Source: Clostridia bacterium (GTDB lineage: Bacteria; Bacillota; Clostridia; Lachnospirales; Lachnospiraceae). Taken from it: 64,000 nt of DNA. The notes under the pieces are model-generated. The model did no database searches and was not told the DNA's origin. It saw only the letters and a program-made list of their open reading frames with translations. Positions 1-7,673 of this stretch are shown in pieces. Numbering within the stretch: position 1 is the first letter of the stretch; every line of letters begins with the position of its first letter. The translations under genes and the position numbers were made by a program. The stretch covers positions 1 through 64,000 of the forward strand of contig CAJTIM010000026.1 of the NCBI GenBank assembly GCA_910576325.1, read 5' to 3'.

Positions 1-36
1 TTTCCATCTTGTATGTGATAAACTTTTACTGTCCAT
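1..36 (-). CDS. tnpA: IS200/IS605 transposase TnpA, N-terminal 12 residues only
   Basis: Reading leftward from 36 gives MDSKSLSHTRWK, which matches the very conserved opening of IS200-type Y1 transposases. An AGGAGG ribosome site sits at 45-50, correctly spaced from the ATG. The HUH metal site and catalytic tyrosine would lie beyond the window edge. The family makes single-strand cuts and joins at the element's hairpin ends. Identification rests on a short stretch but the match is distinctive. Confidence 0.8.
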   Translation of the reverse strand, partial: MDSKSLSHTRWK

Positions 37-160
37 TTGGACCGCCTCCTATTCTTGAGATTGGCTTGCGACACCTTTCTCATATTAGCATAGGAGGCTT
101 TTTTAAGGTATCCTCTTTGCTACGGCTTACTCTATTCTCCCCAGCATAGCTGGGGGATTA
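1..160 (-). mobile_element. Left end of an IS200/IS605-family element, cut by the window edge
   Basis: The first 36 bases encode the N-terminus of an IS200-type transposase. Upstream of it lies a short leader with a strong hairpin at 138-157 (CCCCAGC, three-base loop, GCTGGGG). IS200/IS605 elements have subterminal hairpins rather than inverted repeats, and single-strand transposition by a Y1 transposase recognises them. The hairpin is therefore probably the left-end recognition structure, and the element boundary should lie just outside it, near 160-175. The rest of the element is outside the window, so intactness cannot be judged. Confidence 0.8.
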
Positions 161-439
161 GTGTTTTCATTTAATTAGACATCCCATTTTCGTCTCTGTG
201 ACATCATTTCATTATTTTTTATATTATCTTAATATCAGTCATTTATCAAATAACAATTCCTTGATTTTTTTATTACCGGCTATCTTTTTCCCCTTCCATG
301 CAGTTATAGTATATAGAAAGCGCTTTTCAAACACAGCAGACTGTCCGGCAGCCAACTACCTCTACACCATCGCCTCCCATGTATGCCAGGATTACTGCAA
401 ATTTCCCCTATTGCCAGCGGCAAATCCCCTATCACACAA
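161..439. other. Gene-poor spacer
   Basis: AT-rich spacer between the IS200 end and the terminator of the pgeF operon. A 106-residue open frame crosses it on the plus strand, but it has no ribosome site and a low-complexity hydrophobic composition. I see no gene here. A GAAAGCGCTTTTC palindrome near 319-332 superficially resembles a catabolite-response element but does not match well. Confidence 0.5.
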
Positions 440-488
440 AAATAACGCCTTCGGACAAAACGGCTCTTTTCGTCCACAAGACGTTATT
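436..488 (-). terminator. Terminator of the rnhB-yraN-pgeF operon
   Basis: An imperfect long stem pairs 441-456 with 471-488 (AATAACG, CTT and GGAC against GTCC, AAG and CGTTATT). On the minus strand it is followed by a run of five T. It lies about 50 bases past the pgeF stop codon, where the transcript should end. Confidence 0.7.
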
Positions 489-539
489 ATATCAGATTTC
501 CAGCATAATTTTACATGAATCTTGCTTACATCCTATCTC

Positions 540-1427
540 TTAAAAAGCATTTTTCATCCCGGCAGCACCATCATCCATCTCTCCTTTAAGCATCAAAAAT
601 GCCCCCAGATTTCCCCTTTTTCCCTTGGATGCCCTGTGACTGAACAGGAGCTTTGGATTGCAGCAGGTACAAAGATCCGTAGTCACAATCTGCGAATTCT
701 TAAGACCCGCCTCCCGAAAAATCAGTTCATTGGCTTTCCAGAGGTTCAGCTGATATTTCCCGTTTGGCTTTTGATAAAAGATTTCCTCCCACTGCGGCGG
801 CATAAATGTCTCCTGAAACTGTTGGATCACATCTTTGCTTACCTCATAGCAGTCCTGGCAGATTGACGGGCCGATAGCCGCAAGTAAATCCTCCGGCCTG
901 GAACCGTACCGCTCTTGCATCACCTCCACGGTGCGCTTTCCAATTCTTTTGACAGTCCCCTTCCATCCCGAGTGAGAAAGGCCGACAGCTTTATGCACAG
1001 GATCCACAAGAAACAACGGCACGCAGTCCGCATAAAAAGTTGCCAGGGTAAGCCCGGGAACATTTGTCACCAATCCGTCCACATCCACATAATCCTTGGG
1101 ACGTACAAAGCCCTTCCCCGCATCCTCCTCCGTTACCACGCGGATATTGGCAGTATGAGTCTGATCCGAAAGCACCAGCCTCCCGCAGTCAAAACCCACG
1201 GCTTTGCCCAGACGGGCATAATTCTCCCGCACGCACTCTTCCTCATCCCCTCTGGTAAAGCTCAGATTCATGGAAGAAAATATTCCCCGGCTCACGCCGC
1301 CCTGCCGCGTGGAAAATCCGTGGACCACACCCTCTGCCGCGCTGAGCTTCGGAAACACAAGAAAAGGAACGCCCCCGCGCTCCACTACCTCCATCGCTTC
1401 CATCCCTTTTTTTCTGATAAATTCCAT
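540..1427 (-). CDS. pgeF: YfiH/PgeF-family multicopper-type purine nucleoside phosphorylase (DUF152)
   Basis: This 295-residue protein belongs to the YfiH/DUF152 family, once called polyphenol oxidases. Characterised members act on purine nucleosides (adenosine deamination and phosphorolysis), and the E. coli member also edits peptidoglycan precursors. Visible family marks are HGFSTRQGG near the N-terminus, DQTHT, the ADCVP motif, HSGWKGT, and a C-terminal cysteine/histidine cluster (DLCTCC, FSHRASKG). The start at 1427 follows a GGAAAGGA ribosome site. A longer frame running to 1529 would overlap yraN and is unlikely. It is the last gene of the minus-strand cluster, 37 bases after yraN and followed by a terminator. 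Confidence 0.9.
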   Translation of the reverse strand: MEFIRKKGMEAMEVVERGGVPFLVFPKLSAAEGVVHGFSTRQGGVSRGIFSSMNLSFTRGDEEECVRENYARLGKAVGFDCGRLVLSDQTHTANIRVVTEEDAGKGFVRPKDYVDVDGLVTNVPGLTLATFYADCVPLFLVDPVHKAVGLSHSGWKGTVKRIGKRTVEVMQERYGSRPEDLLAAIGPSICQDCYEVSKDVIQQFQETFMPPQWEEIFYQKPNGKYQLNLWKANELIFREAGLKNSQIVTTDLCTCCNPKLLFSHRASKGKRGNLGAFLMLKGEMDDGAAGMKNAF

Positions 1428-1464
1428 TGCTTCTTCCTTTCCGCCCTGATCTCCCAAACTCCTC

Positions 1465-1818
1465 CTACCTGTAAGGGAATGCATCCTTATAGACCTGAAC
1501 CTTCTCTCCCATAATCGCCGCCACGTCAAAACGGCAGCTGCGGCTCTCGGATATCCCCCTTGACATTCTGTAAAAATCCGCCACGCGGCAAATGGTTTTC
1601 TGCTTCGCAGGTGTCACCGCCTCCGCCGGATTGCCGAATTGACTGCTTTTTCTGTATTTTACCTCCAAAAAAACCAGAACCCCCGCTTCCTCCGCAATTA
1701 AATCAATCTCTCCCAGCCGGCAGCGGAAATTCCGTTCCAGTATCCGGTAACCCAGATCGCGCAGATGCTCTGCCGCCCGTTCCTCATATGCCGTTCCGAT
1801 TTTCCGGCGATTGTCCAT
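1465..1818 (-). CDS. yraN: YraN family (UPF0102) endonuclease-like protein
   Basis: This small 117-residue protein has the YraN signature: an N-terminal G-x-x-x-E-x-x-A helix (GTAYEERAAEHL), then RNFRCRLGEIDLI and VFLEVKYRKS. These give the E-x(n)-D-x(n)-E-x-K arrangement of a PD-(D/E)XK nuclease fold. Its role is not firmly established; the family is often found next to rnhB, as here, which suggests nucleic-acid processing. The gene lies 20 bases past rnhB and 37 bases before pgeF, so the three are probably co-transcribed. Confidence 0.9.
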   Translation of the reverse strand: MDNRRKIGTAYEERAAEHLRDLGYRILERNFRCRLGEIDLIAEEAGVLVFLEVKYRKSSQFGNPAEAVTPAKQKTICRVADFYRMSRGISESRSCRFDVAAIMGEKVQVYKDAFPYR

Positions 1819-1838
1819 CCTGCTTCCTTTCCGCTGTC

Positions 1839-2507
1839 TCAGCTCACGGATACAAAATTTTTAATAAAGGTTCTGCGGTGAATCACACAGGGTCCCAGCT
1901 CCTTCAGCGCCGCAATGTGCTTCGCTGCCCCATAGCCCTTGTTGGAGGCAAAGCCATATCCCGGATAAAGACTTTCGTATTCCGCCATCATCCGATCACG
2001 CGTCACCTTGGCAATGATGCTTGCCGCCGCAATGGAAATGCTTTTTGCATCTCCCTTAATAATCGGCACTTGGGGTAACTCCACCCCCGGAATTGTCACC
2101 GCATCGTTCAGGAGCAGATCCGGACGCACCTTCAGATTGGAAACGGCAAACCGCATAGCCTCATAGGTTGCCTGAAGAATGTTGATTTCATCAATACGCT
2201 CCGGGCCTACGGCGCCGATTCCGACAGCCACCGCTTTTTCCATAATCTCATCGTAGAGAAGCTCCCGCTTTTTCTCGGAAAGCTTTTTCGAATCATTGAG
2301 ATAGAGAATCTCACAGTCCTTTGGCAAAATGACGGCCCCCGCAACAACAGGACCGGCCAGAGGGCCTCGCCCAACCTCGTCAATACCGCAGAGATTACCG
2401 CGATCCTGATAGAGGTACTCATATTCCTTCATTGTCTCCAGACGCTCACGCTCCGCCTTTAATTTTTCCTGCCGTTTCTGTTCCCGCAAAAGCTCCGCTT
2501 TTGTCAT
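1839..2507 (-). CDS. rnhB: Ribonuclease HII
   Basis: RNase HII removes ribonucleotides and RNA primers from RNA-DNA hybrids in the cytoplasm. The catalytic acidic motif GIDEVGRGPLAGP is present, then LNDSKKLSEKKRE, the second acidic site LLNDAV, and KGDAKSISIAAASIIAKVTRD. The protein is 222 residues from the chosen ATG at 2507, which has a GGGAG site eight bases upstream. An in-frame TTG nine codons further out lacks a good site. About 35 charged N-terminal residues precede the catalytic domain and look helical. Confidence 0.95.
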   Translation of the reverse strand: MTKAELLREQKRQEKLKAERERLETMKEYEYLYQDRGNLCGIDEVGRGPLAGPVVAGAVILPKDCEILYLNDSKKLSEKKRELLYDEIMEKAVAVGIGAVGPERIDEINILQATYEAMRFAVSNLKVRPDLLLNDAVTIPGVELPQVPIIKGDAKSISIAAASIIAKVTRDRMMAEYESLYPGYGFASNKGYGAAKHIAALKELGPCVIHRRTFIKNFVSVS

Positions 2508-2551
2508 ATGCTGTACTCCCATACCCTTTTTCAAAAACTGATTGAGTGTAA

Positions 2552-3148
2552 CTATTGATGCTTAAGAATTCCTGCTTTATGCAAGGGCCAGATCCGAATC
2601 CAGGCCCGCCCCACAATGTCTTTTTTATGAATAACGCCTACACTTGGCTCCCGGCTGTCGGAGCTGGCGTTCCGATTATCTCCCAGAACAAAATATTCGT
2701 CCTCTCCCAGCCGAATCGGCTCCGCCGCCGTTCCCGGATCCTGAATCACCTCACGCCCGTAGGATTCCATTAAAACCTCTCCGTTGATAAAAATCTCTCC
2801 GTCCGCAATCTGCACGGTCTCTCCCGGCAGACCGATAATGCGTTTAATATAGAAGGTATTCTCTTCATATTGATAAGGAAATACAATAATATCATAGCGC
2901 ACCGGATCCTGAAAGCGGTATGTGAGCTTATCCACAATCAGCTGATCCCCGTGATTCAAAGTATTCTTCATAGAGTCGCCGCTTACGTGGGTCCGCTGCC
3001 CCACAAAGGTGATAATCAGAAACGTAATGACCAGAACCACCCCTATGTAGAGAACCATCCCCAGCAGCTCCTGAAACGGGCTTTTCTCCCGTTCCTCATC
3101 TCCTTCTCCTATAAAATCATCTTCTATTTCCTTGCCTTTTCTCCCCAT
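2552..3148 (-). CDS. lepB: Signal peptidase I (first of two)
   Basis: This 198-residue type I signal peptidase cleaves signal peptides from secreted proteins on the outer face of the membrane. A charged cytoplasmic tail (residues 1-25) is followed by one membrane segment (about 28-50). The nucleophilic serine lies in SGDSM, the general-base lysine in YIKRIIGLPGE, and the C-terminal box is LGDNRNASSDSRE. A paralogue lies at 4147-4719 on the other side of rbgA. The two differ in the tail and in the region between the catalytic boxes. Confidence 0.95.
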   Translation of the reverse strand: MGRKGKEIEDDFIGEGDEEREKSPFQELLGMVLYIGVVLVITFLIITFVGQRTHVSGDSMKNTLNHGDQLIVDKLTYRFQDPVRYDIIVFPYQYEENTFYIKRIIGLPGETVQIADGEIFINGEVLMESYGREVIQDPGTAAEPIRLGEDEYFVLGDNRNASSDSREPSVGVIHKKDIVGRAWIRIWPLHKAGILKHQ

Positions 3149-3279
3149 CTCTATTCCTCACAATTCATTTTCATTGCTGATTCCAGTTTCGTAATATCTC
3201 TTTAAATACGCTGATGCGAAATTGAATTACAGCCCCAGGTGCATATGCCTATCAATTGATTTGTGTAATTTGAAAGGTA

Positions 3280-4134
3280 TTACCGTTTCATTTCTCCCGG
3301 GACCTCCAGGGTAAATCTTCCCAGCTTTCCGCTCCGGAACTCCTCGAGAAGGATTCCCACCGCCTTCCCCAAATCAAGCTCCTGTCCCTTCAAAAGACAT
3401 CCTCTGTTTTTTGCTATCTCCAAGAGCATGGGGAAAGCTTCCTCCGTCTCCAGTATCCCATACCGCTGTGCCAGCACCCCCGGGTATTCCTCTCTCAGAA
3501 AATGCAGCAGCTCCAGTGCCAGCTCCTCCGTATTCAGCACCTCGTCCTTAACGGAACCAATCATTGCCAGATGAAGCCCGGCTTCCGGGTCCTCAAATTT
3601 GGGCCATAAAATACCCGGTGTGTCCAAAAGCTCTACCTGCTTATTCAGCCGCACCCACTGAGCGCCTCTTGTAACTCCCGGACGGTTGCCCGTCTTGGTA
3701 CATGCCTTTCCTGCAAAGCTGTTGATAAAGGTAGATTTGCCTACATTGGGAATTCCGGCCACCATGGCCCGAATCGGTCTGTTTAAAATTCCCCGCTTTC
3801 GATCCCGCTCAATTTTTTCTCTGCATGCCTCCTGAACGGCTCCCTGTATTGCTTTCAGCCCCGCCCCGCTTCTGGAATTGACCATAACCACCTGAAAGCC
3901 CTGTTCCTTAAAGCAGGCTCTCCAAAGCGCTGTCTTTTTTTCATCTGCCAAATCACATTTATTTAACAGAATAATGCGGGCCTTCTGTCTGCCCATCTCA
4001 TCAATATCAGGATTGCGGCTGCCCCAAGGCACTCTGGCGTCTACCAGCTCCAGGATCAGATCCACCAGCTTGATATTCTCCTGCATCATCCGCTTCGCCT
4101 TGGTCATATGGCCCGGATACCACTGAATATTCAT
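3280..4134 (-). CDS. rbgA: Ribosome biogenesis GTPase RbgA (YlqF)
   Basis: RbgA is a GTPase needed for late assembly of the 50S subunit. It has the circularly permuted G-motif order of the YlqF/YawG family: NKCD (G4) first, then GIPNVGKSTFINS (G1), a G2 threonine in RPGVTRG, and DTPG (G3). The opening NIQWYPGHMTKAKR is a family hallmark. The length (284 residues) is usual. It starts 13 bases downstream of lepB2 and is probably read in the same transcript. Confidence 0.95.
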   Translation of the reverse strand: MNIQWYPGHMTKAKRMMQENIKLVDLILELVDARVPWGSRNPDIDEMGRQKARIILLNKCDLADEKKTALWRACFKEQGFQVVMVNSRSGAGLKAIQGAVQEACREKIERDRKRGILNRPIRAMVAGIPNVGKSTFINSFAGKACTKTGNRPGVTRGAQWVRLNKQVELLDTPGILWPKFEDPEAGLHLAMIGSVKDEVLNTEELALELLHFLREEYPGVLAQRYGILETEEAFPMLLEIAKNRGCLLKGQELDLGKAVGILLEEFRSGKLGRFTLEVPGEMKR

Positions 4135-4146
4135 AATTTTTCTCCT

Positions 4147-4719
4147 CTATGGAAGCCACCCGAAGCGTTCCCCCGGCGTAATGTTAAACCAGGCCATTCC
4201 CATAATGTCCTTTCTCCTGACATTGCCGATATCCGCGCTTCTGCTGTCCTCGCTGTTGTTCCGGTTGTCTCCCAGAACAAAGTATTCATCCTCCCCAAGC
4301 AAAATGGGCGCCTCCGCCACACCGGCATCGTTCATCCCCTCCGTAAGGATCTCTTCATTCAAAAGCTCCCCGTCAATAAAGACCCGTCCGCTCTCGATGG
4401 TCACCGTGTCTCCGGGCAATCCCACCACTCTCTTGATGTGATAGTGGGCATTCTCATTGCCGTTTGGCTTAAATACGATTAAATCCCCATAAGTCGGAGC
4501 TTTTATACCGTAGATAAAGCGATTTACCAGAACCCGATCTCCGCTGTAGATGGCAGGCTCCATGGACTGGCCCACATTGCTCAGGGCTGCACCGAAAAAA
4601 TACACCAGAATACAGGCAAAGCCAAAGGCCAGTAAAACCTCGCCTGTCCATACCAAAATCTCCTGGACAATCTTCATATTGATCCGCTTCTTCCGCTTCC
4701 GAAAGGTCAAACCTGCCAT
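4147..4719 (-). CDS. lepB: Signal peptidase I (second of two)
   Basis: This is a second type I signal peptidase, 190 residues from the ATG at 4719, which has an ideal AAGGAG site. It has a short basic tail (KRKKR), one membrane segment (about 20-42), the serine in GQSMEP, the lysine in HIKRVVGLPGD, and LGDNRNNSEDSR. It begins immediately after the strong hairpin that follows rplS, so its expression may depend on read-through. Paired signal peptidases are common in Firmicutes and may divide substrates. Confidence 0.95.
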   Translation of the reverse strand: MAGLTFRKRKKRINMKIVQEILVWTGEVLLAFGFACILVYFFGAALSNVGQSMEPAIYSGDRVLVNRFIYGIKAPTYGDLIVFKPNGNENAHYHIKRVVGLPGDTVTIESGRVFIDGELLNEEILTEGMNDAGVAEAPILLGEDEYFVLGDNRNNSEDSRSADIGNVRRKDIMGMAWFNITPGERFGWLP

Positions 4720-4736
4720 GGTGTTCTCCTTTATAG

Positions 4737-4790
4737 AATAAAAGGGGGACCGGCGCAAAATCAAAATGTCTTATTTTGCGGCAGCCCCCC
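4737..4790 (-). terminator. Strong hairpin terminator between rplS and lepB2
   Basis: On the minus strand a run of G and CGCAAAAT pairs with ATTTTGCG and a run of C, giving a near-perfect stem of about 18 base pairs with an 11-base loop. TTTTATT follows. It sits 13 bases past the rplS stop and ends just before the lepB2 ribosome site, so it should separate high ribosomal-protein expression from the genes downstream. Confidence 0.8.
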
Positions 4791-4802
4791 TGCTTGTTAC
4801 GA

Positions 4803-5150
4803 TTATTTTACCAATTCTTTTACCTTAGCACGCTTGCCCACACGACCTCTTAAGTAAGTCAGCTTCGCACGTCTTACCTTACCGCGGCGCACTACTTCCA
4901 CCTTCTCCACGTTGGGGGAATGTAAGGGCCAGGTCTTCTCAACGCCTACGCCGTTGGAATTCTTTCTTACGGTAAAGGTCTCTCTGGCTCCGCCTCCCTG
5001 CTTTTTCAGGACGATTCCTTCAAATACCTGGATTCTCTCGCGGTTTCCCTCTTTGATCTTACCATATACCTTTACGGTATCTCCCACACGGAACTGGGGC
5101 GGCTCTGCCTTAAGCTGAGCGGCTTCGATGCTCTTAATAATCTCGTTCAT
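4803..5150 (-). CDS. rplS: 50S ribosomal protein L19
   Basis: L19 is a large-subunit protein at the subunit interface. The 115-residue sequence is unmistakable: [34 protein letters not shown], and [25 protein letters not shown]. It has its own promoter at 5305-5333 and a structured leader, and is followed by a strong terminator, so it is expressed separately from trmD upstream. Confidence 0.98.
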   Translation of the reverse strand: MNEIIKSIEAAQLKAEPPQFRVGDTVKVYGKIKEGNRERIQVFEGIVLKKQGGGARETFTVRKNSNGVGVEKTWPLHSPNVEKVEVVRRGKVRRAKLTYLRGRVGKRAKVKELVK

Positions 5151-5300
5151 TTCGTTGCTTCCTCCTTTTTGTTCCGGATGTTCTTACCATAATCATAAGG
5201 TTTCAAAGCCGCACCGGAGGCCGGCGCGTATCTGCTTTCTGCCTGTTGGCTTTCCTTCTGCTTTCTATGGCAGCGGACCATCTCTTTTTATCACAACGTA
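5151..5300 (-). promoter_or_regulatory. rplS leader, candidate L19 ribosomal-protein autoregulatory RNA
   Basis: About 150 transcribed bases precede rplS. They contain an 8-bp GC-rich hairpin at 5210-5228 (CGCGCCGG, CCT loop, CCGGTGCG) and a purine-rich segment on each side. Firmicutes rplS genes are known to carry an L19 leader motif that mediates feedback by L19, so that is the natural reading. I could not check the consensus. Confidence 0.5.
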
Positions 5301-5304
5301 TGTT

Positions 5305-5333
5305 ATTTTACCACATAGGGACAGGAAATGCAA
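5305..5333 (-). promoter_or_regulatory. Promoter of rplS
   Basis: The minus strand has TTGCAT and TAAAAT separated by 17 bases, placed between the trmD stop and the structured rplS leader. Confidence 0.7.
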
Positions 5334-5381
5334 GAGATTTTTTTGGTGCAACGGCATAATAGCGTGTAATAGACAAATCGT

Positions 5382-6464
5382 TCAGGTGAGGCTGCGGAGG
5401 ACGGAAATTCCTTCCAAAAGATCGGAAATCTTCCTATAATATATCAATCCTTTTGGCTCCTGTTCTTCCTCGTCTATGGGAAGGTAAATGGTCCGAAGCT
5501 TGTCTTCCCGTGCGGCAAGCGCTCCCTCCACAGTGCCCGTAAAAACAAGTACCTCTTGTCTTTTCAGCTTTTCTTCCTGTATGATCCGGCGATAACGCTC
5601 TATCCCTGTTTCTGCCGCAAAAATCAAGGGCAAGCCCCGCTCCTGAATAAATTCCTGAAATTCATTCCACCAAGGGGATTGAAAATCACCCTCCGGCGCT
5701 AATGCTTTATCTATTATAATCGTTTTTAATCGATTTTTAGCCGGCTTTTTTATTTTTTTTGCTATTTCCTGATTTTTTTGATACTCTTCATAGAGATCCG
5801 GGCGGTGCAGTTTGGTACGCAGTATCGACTGTTCTCTCCGCCAATCCTCGATTCGATCGTGATTTCCGCTAAGCAGCACCTTAGGAACCGGCTTTCCGTT
5901 CCAAACCTCCGGACGGCTGTACTGGGGATACTCAAGGAGATTGTCGTGGAAGGTCTCAAATTCCGCCGACGCCTCATTGCTCAAAACTTTGGGAACCAGG
6001 CGGGAAATGGCATCTATCATCACCATAGCCGGAAGCTCTCCCCCTGTGAGCACATAATCGCCAATGGACACATAGTCTGTCACTACTTCCTCCAGTACGC
6101 GCTCGTCGATTCCCTCATAATGGCCGCAGAGAAAAATCAAATCCTCTTCCCTTGACAATTCCTCCGCCAGCATCTGATCGAAAACTCTCCCCTGAGGCGT
6201 TGTGTAAATAACCCGTGCCTTCTTTCCTTTTATGCTGCCCTGTACTGCCTGGCAGGCCCGAAAAACCGGCTCCGCCTGCATCACCATACCGGCGCCGCCG
6301 CCGTAAGGATAATCGTCTGCCTTTCTATGCTTATCTTCCGTATAATCACGGATATCCACAGCCTTCAGACTGATGATTCCCTTTTCCATCGCACGGCCCA
6401 GGATGCTTGTGTGAAGCCCCTGCTCAATCATCTCCGGAAATAAGGTCAATACATGATAATTCAT
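5382..6464 (-). CDS. trmD: tRNA (guanine-N1)-methyltransferase TrmD with a long C-terminal extension
   Basis: TrmD methylates G37 of tRNAs to prevent frameshifting. Residues 1 to about 240 form the normal SPOUT enzyme: LTLFPEMIE at the start, DDYPYGGGAGMVM, LCGHYEGIDERV, the knotted cofactor loop SIGDYVLTGGELPAM, and RPEVW...PKVLLSGNH. Typical TrmD ends near residue 240-250, but this frame continues to 360. The extra ~115 residues follow a lysine-rich linker (KKIKKPAKNRLK) and look like an alpha/beta domain. A stretch near VFTGTVEGALAARED resembles the late part of a HAD-type fold; this is only a guess. The start overlaps the rimM stop by one base (TAATG). Confidence 0.93.
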   Translation of the reverse strand: MNYHVLTLFPEMIEQGLHTSILGRAMEKGIISLKAVDIRDYTEDKHRKADDYPYGGGAGMVMQAEPVFRACQAVQGSIKGKKARVIYTTPQGRVFDQMLAEELSREEDLIFLCGHYEGIDERVLEEVVTDYVSIGDYVLTGGELPAMVMIDAISRLVPKVLSNEASAEFETFHDNLLEYPQYSRPEVWNGKPVPKVLLSGNHDRIEDWRREQSILRTKLHRPDLYEEYQKNQEIAKKIKKPAKNRLKTIIIDKALAPEGDFQSPWWNEFQEFIQERGLPLIFAAETGIERYRRIIQEEKLKRQEVLVFTGTVEGALAAREDKLRTIYLPIDEEEQEPKGLIYYRKISDLLEGISVLRSLT

Positions 6465-6973
6465 TACTCCAACAGTCCTTCCAATATATGCACGGTCATC
6501 CGGCCCTCCTCTACGTCCACGTCGAGAATACAGGACCCAATGGCCGGAAGAAGCACTTCCTTTCCCGCTTCTGTCTCTACCACATAGACATCGTTGGCCC
6601 CTGTCCGCAGAACGTCGGTCAGTGTTCCCAAACGTCCGCCCTCGTCCGTATAAACCTCCATATCAATGAGATCCGTGATAAAGTTCTCATTCTCCTTAAG
6701 AGGAACTGCCTGATCCCGTGTCACCAGCAGATCCTTTCCCCTGTACTGCTCTACTTCATTAATATTCTGAAACTCCCGGAATTTTAAAATGACCTGGTTT
6801 TTGAAAAACTTCACACCGGTCACTTCCAGAGGCTTGTATTCTTGTCCGGTATCCAGAAGTACTTCTTTCAGCTCCCGGAAGCGTTCCGGATCGTCTGTGG
6901 TGGGAAATACCTTAACTTCGCCTTTTAAGCCATGCGTGGAAGCAATGACGCCTACTCTTAAATATGACTCCAT
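6464..6973 (-). CDS. rimM: 16S rRNA processing protein RimM
   Basis: RimM is a 30S maturation factor that binds S19. The 169-residue protein begins LRVGVIASTHGLKGEVKVFPTTDDPERF, the diagnostic N-terminal domain, and has a PRC-barrel C-terminus (LIDMEVYTDEGGRLGTLTDVL, LLPAI). The start at 6973 has an AAGGAG site seven bases upstream; codons further out lack one. It is coupled to trmD by a one-base overlap, as in most bacteria. Confidence 0.95.
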   Translation of the reverse strand: MESYLRVGVIASTHGLKGEVKVFPTTDDPERFRELKEVLLDTGQEYKPLEVTGVKFFKNQVILKFREFQNINEVEQYRGKDLLVTRDQAVPLKENENFITDLIDMEVYTDEGGRLGTLTDVLRTGANDVYVVETEAGKEVLLPAIGSCILDVDVEEGRMTVHILEGLLE

Positions 6974-7074
6974 GCTTTTCTCCTTTCCGCCTGTTCTGCT
7001 CATTCTGTCTTGTCCCTCTATTTGTGAAAAACAGCGGGTGTTTCCACCCGCCTGTCTGTGTTCCGTGATAAATT

Positions 7075-7305
7075 CTACTGGAGAATCTCCACTACAACTT
7101 TCTTTTCTTCCTTTGATGCTGCTGCTTTAACCACACAGCGGATCGCTTTTGCGATACGGCCTTGTTTGCCGATCACCTTTCCCATATCGGACGGTGCCAC
7201 GCGAAGCTCAACGAGAATGGTTTTCTCATTCTCCGTCTCTGTCACAGCAACTTCTTCCGGATGCTCTACCAGTGATTTCGCAATCACCTCTACTAATTCT
7301 TTCAT
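7075..7305 (-). CDS. khpA: KH-domain RNA-binding protein KhpA (YlqC)
   Basis: This 76-residue single-KH-domain protein carries the RNA-binding loop in DMGKVIGKQGRIAKAIR. In Firmicutes KhpA pairs with KhpB (Jag/EloR) to bind RNAs and influence cell elongation. It lies between rpsP and rimM, its standard position. Confidence 0.95.
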   Translation of the reverse strand: MKELVEVIAKSLVEHPEEVAVTETENEKTILVELRVAPSDMGKVIGKQGRIAKAIRCVVKAAASKEEKKVVVEILQ

Positions 7306-7381
7306 GTTTTTCCTCCGAATGCGATGCTGCCGCTCTTTTCAGAACAGCAGCTACGCTGTTGCCTTTCCAAAGCTCTGCGGT

Positions 7382-7627
7382 TTATTTCTCAACACCTGCG
7401 GCCTTTAAGATCTTGCCTACTACCTCTGTGGGCTGCGCGCCGTTGTTCAGCCACTTCTTAGCTGCCTCAACGTCTACGTTGAATGTGCTGGGGTCCGTGC
7501 TCGGATCGTAGGTTCCGATCTCCTCGATGAATCTGCCGTCTCTCGGGGATCTGGAATCTGCTACGATAATTCTATAGAAAGGAGCTTTCTTCTGACCCAT
7601 TCTTCTCAATCTGATTTTTACTGCCAT
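7382..7627 (-). CDS. rpsP: 30S ribosomal protein S16
   Basis: This 81-residue small-subunit protein opens with the S16 signature ([37 protein letters not shown], read in pieces). A GGAGGTG ribosome site precedes the ATG. It lies 46 bases past ffh and shares that transcript. Confidence 0.98.
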   Translation of the reverse strand: MAVKIRLRRMGQKKAPFYRIIVADSRSPRDGRFIEEIGTYDPSTDPSTFNVDVEAAKKWLNNGAQPTEVVGKILKAAGVEK

Positions 7628-7673
7628 TTCTTTTCACCTCCAAAATATAATTCTTCTTTTGTTTTCTTATATG

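Noticed and set aside
319-332. Catabolite-response-element-like palindrome
   Set aside because: Two mismatches to the core consensus and no gene directly downstream.
198-866. Two plus-strand open frames (106 and 114 residues)
   Set aside because: No ribosome sites and low-complexity composition. The second lies opposite pgeF, and the terminator of the minus operon falls in the first.
4225-4232. GCCGATAT within lepB2
   Set aside because: Lies inside a coding region with no downstream plus-strand gene. About two such sites are expected by chance in the window.
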